Positions 5,207 to 11,761 of a DNA stretch of 12,331 nucleotides are shown here, one piece after another; the first letter of the stretch is position 1; the number at the start of each line of letters is the position of its first letter. This DNA is from Bacilli bacterium (GTDB lineage Bacteria > Bacillota_I > Bacilli_A > RF39 > UBA660), in the NCBI GenBank assembly GCA_900772095.1, contig CAAGQJ010000022.1, positions 1 to 12,331 on the forward strand, given 5' to 3'. Position numbers and translations under genes: made by a program. A model generated the notes under the pieces. The model made no database searches. It worked only from the letters and a program-made list of their open reading frames with translations, and was not told the origin of the DNA.

Positions 5207-5503
5207 ATGAAAGAAAATGTAATTAAAGAAGAAGTAACGTTATTAGGAGTAAGTGCTATGGATTTTAAAACCAATGATGGCTCTAAAATTTGTGGCTATA
5301 AATATTATTGTTCGAGAGAATTAAAAGATAGCGAAAAAGATGGTAATTTTTTTGGAAGAAAAGTTGAAGAAATCTTTATCGCTAGAGATAACATAGATGA
5401 TAAGGATAAATATAAAATGAAAACATTTCCATGTAAGGCAACTGTTGAGTTTGAATTTATTTCTTTAAATAAAAAACCTAAAGCAATTAGTGTAGTAATT
5501 TAA
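5207..5503 (+). CDS. Early protein of element 2, 98 aa, possible ssDNA-binding protein
   Basis: ATG at 5207 follows TTTGGAGGTT (5191-5200); a TTG at 5192 lies inside that ribosome binding site and is rejected. The protein is soluble and charged, with no signal or membrane segment, and shows strand-like hydrophobic stretches (EVTLLGVSAM, CKATVEFEFI) and a C-terminal AISVVI. Its place as first gene, its size and its likely beta-rich character match the gene at 780-1088 in element 1 and the usual position of the inovirus single-stranded-DNA-binding protein. Direct similarity between the two is weak by eye. Role inferred from context only. Confidence 0.7.
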   Translation: MKENVIKEEVTLLGVSAMDFKTNDGSKICGYKYYCSRELKDSEKDGNFFGRKVEEIFIARDNIDDKDKYKMKTFPCKATVEFEFISLNKKPKAISVVI

Positions 5504-5524
5504 TTTAGGTTGGGGGGTGTAGAA

Positions 5525-5776
5525 ATGAATTTATTTTTTATAAAAACAAAGCGCAGAGTAGTTATTGATTCAAATATTTTTATGCGAAAAAGTAAATACT
5601 CTTGCGTAACTTATGAAGATACATGGCAAAAACCTAATGGTGAAATTTATGTAAAATATACAAAGTTTCCACCAACAGATAGTGGTTATAATTCTATAGA
5701 AATAGGCGGTTTTAATAGTTATGGACACGTTTTAAGAAAAGTTGAAAAATGCTATGTATTGTCTAATAATTTATAA
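5525..5776 (+). CDS. Unknown protein of element 2, 84 aa
   Basis: The ATG at 5525 is preceded by TTGGGGGGTG (5510-5519), the only ribosome binding site available; a TTG at 5510 sits within it. The gene starts 21 bases after the previous stop, so the two form one early unit. The product is soluble, Tyr- and Lys-rich, with no signal peptide or membrane segment, and begins with a hydrophobic strand (MNLFFI). It occupies the same slot as 1066-1353 in element 1, between the early gene and the coat gene, but no homology is evident. No family recognised. Confidence 0.6.
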   Translation: MNLFFIKTKRRVVIDSNIFMRKSKYSCVTYEDTWQKPNGEIYVKYTKFPPTDSGYNSIEIGGFNSYGHVLRKVEKCYVLSNNL

Positions 5777-5860
5777 TTATGTAGGCTATTGAATAGTAAT
5801 GGGTTATTCATTAAATGGGTTGGTCTTAACATAAACAAATTTTATGAAAGGAGATTTTTT

Positions 5861-6049
5861 ATGGTAATGGACAACGCAGCCGTTATGACTTTATCAGAGT
5901 ATTTAACAACTTTAGGTTCTATAATAACAGCAGTATTTGGTTGGGTGGTAGACGCACTAAAAGTAATAACATCAAATCCTATCTTACTAGTTCCTTTTGG
6001 AGTAATTGCTGTATTTACGACTATTAAAGTATTAAAGAAAATATTTTAA
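5861..6049 (+). CDS. Major coat protein of element 2 (pVIII-like), 62 aa
   Basis: Start ATG at 5861, seven bases after GAAAGGAG (5846-5853); a second ATG at 5867 is possible. The protein has an N-terminal part with few charges (DNAAVMTLSEYL), an amphipathic middle (GSIITAVFGWVVDALKVI), a hydrophobic core (about residues 40-53, PILLVPFGVIAVFT) and a lysine-rich end (KVLKKIF) that would line the packaged DNA. No cleavable signal peptide. A perfect-hairpin terminator follows at once, mirroring element 1. It shares with the element 1 coat only layout and context, plus the trailing TAATTTTCTT after its stop. Confidence 0.8.
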   Translation: MVMDNAAVMTLSEYLTTLGSIITAVFGWVVDALKVITSNPILLVPFGVIAVFTTIKVLKKIF

Positions 6050-6062
6050 TTTTCTTAGGGTG

Positions 6063-6092
6063 GAGGTGGTATATACCACCTCTTATTTTTTT
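6063..6092 (+). terminator. Strong intrinsic terminator after the coat gene of element 2
   Basis: GAGGTGGTAT (6063-6072) and ATACCACCTC (6073-6082) form a perfect 20-bp palindrome followed by TTATTTTTTT. The segment TTTTTTTAGAAAGG that leads into the next gene is shared with the equivalent site of element 1 (1644-1657). Expected role: abundant coat mRNA with reduced expression of the downstream genes. Confidence 0.85.
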
Positions 6093-6109
6093 AGAAAGGT
6101 AACAGATTT

Positions 6110-6979
6110 ATGAAAAAATTTTATTTATTACTAATTATGAGTTTTAGTATGGTTCTACCTTTTGGTGTTAATGCTTTAACATTAAAAGATGGAACTGAGG
6201 TTAATTATAAAAATATTCATTTATATGTTTCGGAAAATGATGACTATGGAATAGGAATGTATCAGTTTTTTTCTTTTAGAAAAGATGATTTTATCTATAT
6301 AAATCGATATTCTAGTATTAAATCATACAACGATGATGGTTTTTCTACTAATACTATCACAAGATATGCTTTTTCAATTTCAGATAATTGTTTTAAAAAT
6401 ACACTTCACAATTACTGGGTTGATTCTAACTCTGAGTGTATAGATGATTCACTATATAAAACTTTTCCTAATTACTATAGTAATGGTGGGGGAGAATCTT
6501 TCAATTGGAGTTATTTTTCAGGCAATGATTGGCATAGTACACAAGATATTTACTATAATGAAGAAATAAAAGTAACATCAAATTGGAATTCTTTATCATC
6601 TCCCAAACAATTTACTATATCCTTTACTTCAAATATTGAAGATTATTCTTTAATTATAAAAGATAGTGATGGTAATATTATTAGTGTTAATGAAGATGGT
6701 ACTTACACATTAATTGAAGATAAAGTTTATACTTATTATGCTAGCAAATATGATTATAAAAAAATACAAGTAGAATTTACACCCACTAAAGATGAAACAA
6801 TATACTTAAATTTTGAATTTATAATTGATAAAACAACAATTATAGCTCTTTTTAATTCTTTTATTATTTGTTATTTATCAATATCAAAGATTATTTTTAG
6901 CGCTCCCTTAATTCTATTTTTTATAACTTTTTTGATTATTTTTTGTATAGTTTATATAATTCGTGATTTTATGAGGTGA
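6110..6979 (+). CDS. Secreted, C-terminally anchored surface protein, 289 aa (pIII-like, first of two)
   Basis: ATG at 6110 after AGAAAGG. Signal peptide at residues 1-22 (MKKFYLLLIMSFSMVLPFGV then NA before the cut). The exported part (about 23-240) is rich in aromatic, Ser and Asn residues with Cys pairs (C95, C111 approximately), and includes a region resembling a small beta domain (FTISFTSNIEDYSLIIKDSDG). The last 48 residues hold two hydrophobic segments (ALFNSFIICYLSISKIIF and PLILFFITFLIIFCIVYIIR) with a short basic end. The signal-plus-anchor layout and position after the coat terminator suit a virion tip or receptor-binding protein. The next gene begins four bases after its stop. Confidence 0.7.
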   Translation: MKKFYLLLIMSFSMVLPFGVNALTLKDGTEVNYKNIHLYVSENDDYGIGMYQFFSFRKDDFIYINRYSSIKSYNDDGFSTNTITRYAFSISDNCFKNTLHNYWVDSNSECIDDSLYKTFPNYYSNGGGESFNWSYFSGNDWHSTQDIYYNEEIKVTSNWNSLSSPKQFTISFTSNIEDYSLIIKDSDGNIISVNEDGTYTLIEDKVYTYYASKYDYKKIQVEFTPTKDETIYLNFEFIIDKTTIIALFNSFIICYLSISKIIFSAPLILFFITFLIIFCIVYIIRDFMR

Positions 6980-6983
6980 TAGA

Positions 6984-8591
6984 ATGAAAAAAAATTATGT
7001 TTTATTAATTATATTAGGAATATTTTTAATTTTACCATGTACAAAGGTAAATGCAAAAAATGTAAATGTTGGTATAAATTTTGACGCTAACGAACATTTT
7101 AATTATTTTTATGAAATGAAAAATAATACACCTTTTTATCAGTTGTTAGTTTCTAAAGGTGATGAGTTATTACCTTATTTAAACACATTTAGAAATGCCG
7201 GTTCTTATAATTCATATATTATTCATTTAATGTATTATAGTGATTATTGTTCTATTATGACTTGTGATGATAATATCAGTGCTAAATATGTTATTTTAAT
7301 TTATAATCATGTTAACACTAGTTTTAGTTTTCCATTATCTTTTGGTGTTACTGGAGATACGTTTAAGTATGGTCTTGGTGATAGTGCTATTCAATCCTAT
7401 ATTTATTTTTTTGATGAAGATAGTAATTATATTTCTAGTGTGTTTTTCACTCAAGATAATAATGTGGATAAGTTGATGGAATCTTTTAAGTATACTTTTG
7501 ATGATAAATCTAAGGAATCTTCTGAAAATTTTTCTTATTTTATTTCTTCAACTTATATGGTAAAAAGAAAAACAAACAATACAACATTTAATTCAATCAT
7601 AGGTGAATCAGTAAATGATTATGTTGTTAGTGATTTGTATATAGAAAATACTAATTATATTATTGATGATAATGAAAATTATTCTAGTTTTAAAAGATTT
7701 TTTAGAACTTTGTTTGGCTCTAGTGAAAAATATGATACAACAGATTCAAATTTAGATTATTTTCGAAATTTTAAAGTTATTTCTTCAGGCGAATTGCCTA
7801 GTTTGTACAGTATGATTTCTTATAATAGTTCTGCAGTAGTAGTTCCATCTGGTTATACGAGTGTTGAGATTGTTAATAGTGGTGGTTTTTTAATTCCTAA
7901 AGTCAATACAAAAAATAAAAACAGTGTAGTTTATGCTTTAACTTCTGGTTATCCATCAATTAATATTAGATATTGGAAATTCAATACTGAAGATAATACA
8001 ATTGCTTATATGGGCGATGATTTAATACAGAATTATACTTCGCAATATTCAGGTGTTGTAAGTAAATTTAAATTAATTAATAATACAGAAAAATTAACTG
8101 GTAATTTCTATGAATATATGTATCAATTAGGCTATCAATATGTTGATGGTTTTTACGATTCACCTTTAAAGTATACATACACAATATATTATGACCCTAA
8201 TGTTTATACTTACGTTCATTTTAATACTTCTACTGATTTAACTTCTAAAATTCCAGGTACTGATACTTCTTTTACAATTTCAGCAGAAGATATAATTAAT
8301 ACTAGTGATTCTACTGGTGTATCTATTGATATTTTCGCTCCTATAGATGAACAAATAGAAACTGGTAAAAAATATTCAGAATTGGATATTGATTATGAAC
8401 ATTCTTATTCTGTACTTCAAGCTATTAAGGATAGTGTACGTATTGTTTCATTTTTAAAAGTGTCTATTTCTTCCATTTTATCCTTAATAACTGTTTTCTT
8501 TGTAGCTTTGCCTACTGAGATTCGATTATTACTGACATTCTGTTTATCTATGGGAATAATTATTATATTTGTAAAAATAATTAGAGGTTAG
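6984..8591 (+). CDS. Large secreted, anchored tip/adsorption protein, 535 aa (pIII-like, second of two)
   Basis: ATG at 6984 after GAGGTGAT, which overlaps the previous stop. Signal peptide at residues 1-24 (MKKNYVLLIILGIFLILP, then CTKVNA). A long exported region, rich in Tyr, Ser and Asn, follows to about residue 480. The C-terminal 50 residues form two membrane segments (about 489-506, VSISSILSLITVFFVALP, and 512-532, LLTFCLSMGIIIIFVKII). This end resembles the pVI-like protein of element 1, as if a pVI-type anchor were fused to a receptor-binding ectodomain. As the largest virion gene it is the best candidate for the pIII role; which of the two secreted proteins binds the receptor is unknown. 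Confidence 0.7.
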   Translation: MKKNYVLLIILGIFLILPCTKVNAKNVNVGINFDANEHFNYFYEMKNNTPFYQLLVSKGDELLPYLNTFRNAGSYNSYIIHLMYYSDYCSIMTCDDNISAKYVILIYNHVNTSFSFPLSFGVTGDTFKYGLGDSAIQSYIYFFDEDSNYISSVFFTQDNNVDKLMESFKYTFDDKSKESSENFSYFISSTYMVKRKTNNTTFNSIIGESVNDYVVSDLYIENTNYIIDDNENYSSFKRFFRTLFGSSEKYDTTDSNLDYFRNFKVISSGELPSLYSMISYNSSAVVVPSGYTSVEIVNSGGFLIPKVNTKNKNSVVYALTSGYPSINIRYWKFNTEDNTIAYMGDDLIQNYTSQYSGVVSKFKLINNTEKLTGNFYEYMYQLGYQYVDGFYDSPLKYTYTIYYDPNVYTYVHFNTSTDLTSKIPGTDTSFTISAEDIINTSDSTGVSIDIFAPIDEQIETGKKYSELDIDYEHSYSVLQAIKDSVRIVSFLKVSISSILSLITVFFVALPTEIRLLLTFCLSMGIIIIFVKIIRG

Positions 8592-8601
8592 GAGGTTATA
8601 T

Positions 8602-8754
8602 ATGATACATGATTTATCTATTACAATATTAGGTACATTGCCTGATAATTCTATATGGCTTTATTCAGCTTTAGATTTAATCTTAGTTGTAGTTTTTATA
8701 TTAATTTGTATTTTTCCTTTTGCTTTAATATTCAAACTATTAGGGGGTAAATAA
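8602..8754 (+). CDS. 50-aa membrane protein, unknown, probably structural
   Basis: ATG at 8602 follows TTAGGAGGTT (8589-8598), a near-ideal ribosome binding site. The product has a short polar N-terminus and one long hydrophobic stretch (about residues 24-46, LDLILVVVFILICIFPFALIF) with a glycine-lysine end (LLGGK). It lies between the large secreted protein and another one-pass protein, with the next ATG two bases after its stop and the next gene's AGGGGGT inside its last codons, so translation is probably coupled. It may be a minor coat protein or assembly factor. No family recognised. Confidence 0.65.
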   Translation: MIHDLSITILGTLPDNSIWLYSALDLILVVVFILICIFPFALIFKLLGGK

Positions 8755-8755
8755 T

Positions 8756-9076
8756 ATGATTCTATCTACTGGAGAGGACTTTTTACAAGTTTACAACTGG
8801 TATATTGAACAAATTTTAAAAGTTTTTGAAGTAATGAAAAGTTTTGAAATTCTACCAGGAGTAACTTATTATCATTTTCTTTTAGGATTGATTTTCATAG
8901 GTATTTTATTAAAGATAGTAAAATTAGGTTATGATAAATCATTGCTTACAAGAGATGTTATGCCAGAATACATCGGTAAGCATAGTGGAGAATACCTAGG
9001 AAGGCACACAAAAACTGGTAGAGCAATACAAAGACAAAAAGAGAAAGAATACAAGCCAAAACATGGTAAATATTAG
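8756..9076 (+). CDS. Single-pass membrane protein with basic tail, 106 aa
   Basis: ATG at 8756, seven bases after AGGGGGT (8742-8748). Residues 1-33 are amphipathic, residues 34-37 (LPGV) lead into one membrane segment (about 40-56, HFLLGLIFIGILLKIVK), and the rest is a hydrophilic basic tail rich in Arg, Lys, His and Gly (GRHTKTGRAIQRQKEKEY). With the tail inside the cell, it could contact phage DNA or the ATPase, as a minor coat or morphogenesis protein. The amphipathic helix plus LPGV and hydrophobic segment recall the 37-residue protein of element 1 (1668-1781) in miniature. Function is not established. Confidence 0.65.
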   Translation: MILSTGEDFLQVYNWYIEQILKVFEVMKSFEILPGVTYYHFLLGLIFIGILLKIVKLGYDKSLLTRDVMPEYIGKHSGEYLGRHTKTGRAIQRQKEKEYKPKHGKY

Positions 9077-9087
9077 GAGGTTATTTT

Positions 9088-9279
9088 ATGCCATTATTAT
9101 TTAATTTTGAATCCATTTCTAATATTAGTTTTTTTGATTTTATTGATTTTACAATTTTCAGTGACTTTGAAAAATTAGTTTCAGTTATTGGTTTTAATAT
9201 TTTGTATTACGTATTTTTAATATTTATTTTTAATTTATGTTATAAAGTTTTATGTAGAATTTGGTCTATTATTTTTTAA
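9088..9279 (+). CDS. 63-aa hydrophobic membrane protein, unknown
   Basis: ATG at 9088 follows TTAGGAGGTT. The N-terminal half is Phe-rich and mildly acidic (NISFFDFIDFTIFSDFEKL), then one membrane segment (about residues 30-50, VSVIGFNILYYVFLIFIFNL) and a short Cys/Arg-containing end. It sits in the run of small membrane genes between the tip proteins and the Zot ATPase, and could be another minor virion or assembly protein. The aromatic-rich composition is partly an effect of the AT-rich DNA. No family recognised. Confidence 0.55.
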   Translation: MPLLFNFESISNISFFDFIDFTIFSDFEKLVSVIGFNILYYVFLIFIFNLCYKVLCRIWSIIF

Positions 9280-9293
9280 AGGAATTGATAGTA

Positions 9294-9548
9294 ATGAAAA
9301 TAAAAAATAAAATTAGTTATATAAAATATTATTTAAAAATTCTATTTGATTTTAGTAAATTGAATAAATATATTTTTTTATCTTCTAAACTGATTAATAG
9401 AATTGAATTAATTTTAAAAAGTGATTTAGATAATACCACTAAAATTGATAATATTATTATTAGTTATAATGATTTTAAAATTGATTATGATTTTGAAGAA
9501 TTTAACGAAAAAGTAAGTATAGAAAATAATTTTGATAGAAAGGAGTAG
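9294..9548 (+). CDS. Cytoplasmic protein, 84 aa, unknown
   Basis: ATG at 9294 after TAAAGGAATTG (9277-9287); an upstream ATG at 9261 lies within the previous gene and lacks a ribosome binding site. The protein is Lys/Ile/Asn/Asp-rich, basic at the N-terminus (MKIKNKISYIKYYLK) and acidic at the C-terminus (DYDFEEFNEKVSIENN), largely helical in character, with no certain membrane segment. It lies in a block of small genes special to element 2, before the Zot ATPase. No family recognised. Confidence 0.5.
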   Translation: MKIKNKISYIKYYLKILFDFSKLNKYIFLSSKLINRIELILKSDLDNTTKIDNIIISYNDFKIDYDFEEFNEKVSIENNFDRKE

Positions 9549-9553
9549 AAGTA

Positions 9554-9658
9554 ATGTTTTATTTCTTATTAGGTTTTTTATATAGTATATTATTAGGTAG
9601 ATTTTTTACGTATTTATTAGAAAAGAAAAAGAAAAATATTGAAAAAAATAAAAATTAG
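9554..9658 (+). CDS. 34-aa membrane microprotein with lysine-rich tail
   Basis: ATG at 9554 follows AAAGGAG (9539-9545), which overlaps the end of the previous gene. Residues 2-22 are hydrophobic (FYFLLGFLYSILLGRFFTYLL), followed by EKKKKNIEKNKN. This is the layout of a one-pass protein with a strongly basic inner tail. Its good ribosome binding site and close packing support it as a real gene; it may be a small virion or assembly component. Confidence 0.55.
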   Translation: MFYFLLGFLYSILLGRFFTYLLEKKKKNIEKNKN

Positions 9659-9675
9659 AAAGAGAGGAAATTAAT

Positions 9676-9900
9676 ATGATTTTAAGTTATAGTGAAAGAT
9701 TAAGAATGTTAAAGATTCAAAAATATTATTTAATAAAATTCGGGTTAAATTATAATTCATTTAAATTACGTAAATTAATAAATGATTTAGTAAGTGGAAT
9801 AAATGAAGAAATTTGTATATTAGAATCTTCTATTGAAAATTATAAAAATAGCCAAAAACAAATGACATTATTTGATATGGAGGGAAATGTTGTATTATGA
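9676..9900 (+). CDS. 74-aa soluble protein, unknown
   Basis: ATG at 9676 after AGAGAGGAAA (9660-9669). The protein appears helical, basic in the first half (RLRMLKIQKYYLIKFGLN, KLRKLIND) and acidic in the middle (NEEICILESSIENY), with the ending QMTLFDMEGNVVL. No signal or membrane segment. MTLFDME-like ends occur in varied phage regulators, but that is too little to name it. The stop overlaps the start of the next microprotein (ATGA), so both are probably translated together just before the ATPase. Confidence 0.55.
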   Translation: MILSYSERLRMLKIQKYYLIKFGLNYNSFKLRKLINDLVSGINEEICILESSIENYKNSQKQMTLFDMEGNVVL

Positions 9901-9971
9901 AAGTTTTATATATTTTAATTAGTTTATGTATTTTATATTGCTTATGTAAATTATTTTTTAAGAGGAGTTAA
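9897..9971 (+). CDS. 24-aa single-pass membrane microprotein preceding Zot
   Basis: The ATG at 9897 overlaps the previous stop as ATGA and follows GGAGGGAAATG. Almost the whole product is one hydrophobic segment (VLYILISLCILYCLCKLFF) ending in KRS. Its final codons contain AAGAGGAG, the ribosome binding site of the Zot gene, which starts two bases after its stop. Because the ATPase here has no membrane segment, this peptide could be its anchor, or simply a coupling leader. It is distinct in sequence from the N-terminal anchor of the element 1 ATPase. Confidence 0.5.
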   Translation: MKVLYILISLCILYCLCKLFFKRS

Positions 9972-9973
9972 AC

Positions 9974-10708
9974 ATGAGCGTAATTGGTCTTCATGGAATA
10001 CCAGGTTCAGGAAAGACAGCTAGTGCTGTAGCAATTGCTTATAGGCATTACAAAAAGACTAATAATTTATTTAAACGTTTTTTTAGATATTTAACTAAAA
10101 AAGATATTATTATAAATAATGTCTATAGTAATTTTCCTATTTTACTTGATAAAAGAAAAAAGATTTATTCTAATATAGTAAGTATTTATGATTTAGATAA
10201 TTCTAAAAGGTTTCAATATGATTCAATAATAATTATTGATGAAATACAAGCATTTTTCGATAGTTACAGAGATTTTAAAAATTTTCCATCTAGTATATCT
10301 ACATTTTTTCAATTTCATAGACATTTTGGAATAAAAGATATTTATGTTATTTCTCAACATCCTAGGCGTATAATTTCCTATATTAGAGATGTTATTAGTG
10401 AGTATCATAGAATTAAATGGTTTAAACGTTTTAGGCTTCTAGGAATAGGTTTTGTATGCTATAAGGTATGTTATGAATTCGAAGATTATACAGAGGCATT
10501 TACTAGAGATAAAGATAGGAAAAAGTTGTTACAAATTAAAACTAAACTTTATGTATTCAATATTAGAAAAGTATTTAAATTATTTAAATCAAAGTATTTG
10601 GAGGTGTTTAATAAAAATAAACCATTATTGATAGATAATAATTATTCATCATTTGATATGCCTGATGAGGTTATCGGATATTTATCTAAAAAATTATTCG
10701 GAGAGTAG
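9974..10708 (+). CDS. zot-like: Zot/pI-type phage assembly ATPase, 244 aa
   Basis: ATG at 9974 after AAGAGGAG (9960-9967). Walker A is GIPGSGKT at residues 8-15, and Walker B IIIIDE at 85-90 is followed by Q92 and F94. SQHPRR at 127-132 fits the conserved sensor-like segment of the Zot family, with FQFHRHFG before it. The protein would power extrusion of the phage filament at the cytoplasmic membrane. It starts directly with the ATPase domain and shows no convincing membrane segment anywhere, unlike classical Zot/pI; the C-terminal part (about 185-244) is basic. The 24-residue membrane peptide encoded just upstream may supply the anchor. Gene ends immediately before the structured origin region. 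Confidence 0.9.
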   Translation: MSVIGLHGIPGSGKTASAVAIAYRHYKKTNNLFKRFFRYLTKKDIIINNVYSNFPILLDKRKKIYSNIVSIYDLDNSKRFQYDSIIIIDEIQAFFDSYRDFKNFPSSISTFFQFHRHFGIKDIYVISQHPRRIISYIRDVISEYHRIKWFKRFRLLGIGFVCYKVCYEFEDYTEAFTRDKDRKKLLQIKTKLYVFNIRKVFKLFKSKYLEVFNKNKPLLIDNNYSSFDMPDEVIGYLSKKLFGE

Positions 10709-10709
10709 G

Positions 10710-10738
10710 GGCAAGCGCGCTGTTTTACAGCGCTTGCC
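10710..10738 (+). other. GC-rich hairpin directly after Zot
   Basis: GGCAAGCG plus CTGT on the left pairs with ACAGCGCTTGCC (10727-10738), leaving a two-base bulge and a TTT loop: a 12-bp stem beginning two bases after the Zot stop. There is no T run after it, so it is less like a terminator than a DNA structure. As in element 1 it lies at the start of the intergenic region, and may be the packaging signal. Confidence 0.6.
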
Positions 10739-10740
10739 AC

Positions 10741-10770
10741 ACTGTACCCCTTTCTAACAGCGGGTACAGT
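10741..10770 (+). other. Putative plus-strand origin/nick hairpin with CTAACAG loop
   Basis: ACTGTACCC (10741-10749) pairs perfectly with GGGTACAGT (10762-10770). The 12-base loop carries CTAACAG (10754-10760). The ICEBs1 oriT, cut by the Rep_trans-like relaxase NicK, is, as I recall it, a C-run/G-run inverted repeat with CTAACAG between the arms; here the loop stands between CCCC and GGG. A Rep_trans protein is encoded 77 bases downstream. The hairpin is certain; the comparison is from memory. Confidence 0.65.
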
Positions 10771-10791
10771 TCCCATTTAGAGGGAATTTTT
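10770..10791 (+). terminator. Third hairpin with T run, terminator-like
   Basis: TTCCC (10770-10774) pairs with GGGAA (10782-10786), followed by TTTTT (10787-10791). It abuts the CTAACAG hairpin and could end the structural-gene transcript or form part of the origin. Confidence 0.5.
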
Positions 10792-10846
10792 AGAAAAATA
10801 TAAAAATATCGGTTAACCTGTTTAATTATAATATGGGAGAGATTTT

Positions 10847-11725
10847 ATGAATTTAGATATTAATACAAAATTTGGTAATATTAGTAAATCTAAAGAAAAG
10901 TATATTAATTTTTCTATCGATAATTTAACTATTGTTGCTAATTTTAAACGAAATGATTTATTTTATTTGTTTGTAAGAAAGTATGTTACTAATAGTGAAA
11001 ATAATGATACCATTAGTAAAGATAGTAAAAATGATTTTTTTGAGTTTTCATTTATGATTAAAGAAAAGATATTTTGTCAAATTGATAGAATATCTAATAA
11101 GGTAAGATTAGAATTTAATCCTAATAAAATAGATAATGATATTATAGAAGAAATTAATTTTATATTATCTAATTTAATTAATGTTCATTTTACAAGATTA
11201 GATTTAGCAATTGATTTATATAATTATAAATTAGAAGATTATACTATTATTGATATTGGTAATAGAAAAAAAGCATATTTTTATAGTAGAACTAATTCTC
11301 TCGAAACATTTTATAGTGGTAGTAATAAATCTTCTAAATATATACGTATTTATAATAAAGCAAAAGAACAAAAAATAGATAATTTAGATTGGTGGAGATT
11401 TGAACTACAATTGAGAGATGTATATATAGAAAAATATCAAAACGGACTAGATACTTTCTATAAAGATATATTTGTATTTAAATATAGTTGTATAGATAAT
11501 TTACCAATTGAAACAATAGCAATGATTGAATATTTGTTACATGATATTACAAGATTAGATAAACTTTCGAAAAATGCTAAAACTAAATATAAAAAATACA
11601 TAAGAGAACTTGAGTTACGCTCTATTGATTTTTTTGATGATGTATTATCTTTAACGGAGGAGCGCGTAAACAATTATTTGCAGTATATATGTGAGAGATT
11701 ATCTTTACCTCGTGTTTTGCTTTAG
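10847..11725 (+). CDS. rep: Replication initiator of the Rep_trans type (pT181 RepC/NicK-like), 292 aa
   Basis: ATG at 10847 after ATGGGAGAG (10832-10840). The recognisable features are RLDLAIDLY (residues 117-125), ETFYSGSNKSSKYIRIYNKAKEQ (153-175, the SGS/Y-N-K region containing candidate catalytic Tyr169) and WWRFELQLR (182-190). These are the landmarks of the Rep_trans family, which includes pT181-type initiators and the NicK/MobT relaxases, and which differs from HUH Reps. The first 110 residues are Lys/Asn/Ile-rich and less conserved. It would nick the phage replicative form, most likely at the CTAACAG hairpin just upstream. Element 1 uses an unrelated Rep, so the two phages share an assembly plan but not a replication module. 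Confidence 0.85.
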   Translation: MNLDINTKFGNISKSKEKYINFSIDNLTIVANFKRNDLFYLFVRKYVTNSENNDTISKDSKNDFFEFSFMIKEKIFCQIDRISNKVRLEFNPNKIDNDIIEEINFILSNLINVHFTRLDLAIDLYNYKLEDYTIIDIGNRKKAYFYSRTNSLETFYSGSNKSSKYIRIYNKAKEQKIDNLDWWRFELQLRDVYIEKYQNGLDTFYKDIFVFKYSCIDNLPIETIAMIEYLLHDITRLDKLSKNAKTKYKKYIRELELRSIDFFDDVLSLTEERVNNYLQYICERLSLPRVLL

Positions 11726-11761
11726 TAGGGTAGTGTCTTAATAGGGGGGTATCTATAAAAA

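Noticed and set aside
5510..5525. Start of the second early gene of element 2 at TTG 5510
   Set aside because: The TTG lies in the G-rich ribosome binding site itself; the ATG at 5525 is properly spaced.
5823..5834. TCTTAACATAA upstream of the element 2 coat gene, matching 10 of 11 bases of the XerD-type arm
   Set aside because: It is not followed by the TATCCA centre or a plausible second arm, and it lies inside the element between early and coat genes. Probably chance in AT-rich DNA.
10223..11673. Minus-strand open frames inside Zot and Rep of element 2
   Set aside because: They oppose genes with conserved motifs and lack ribosome binding sites.
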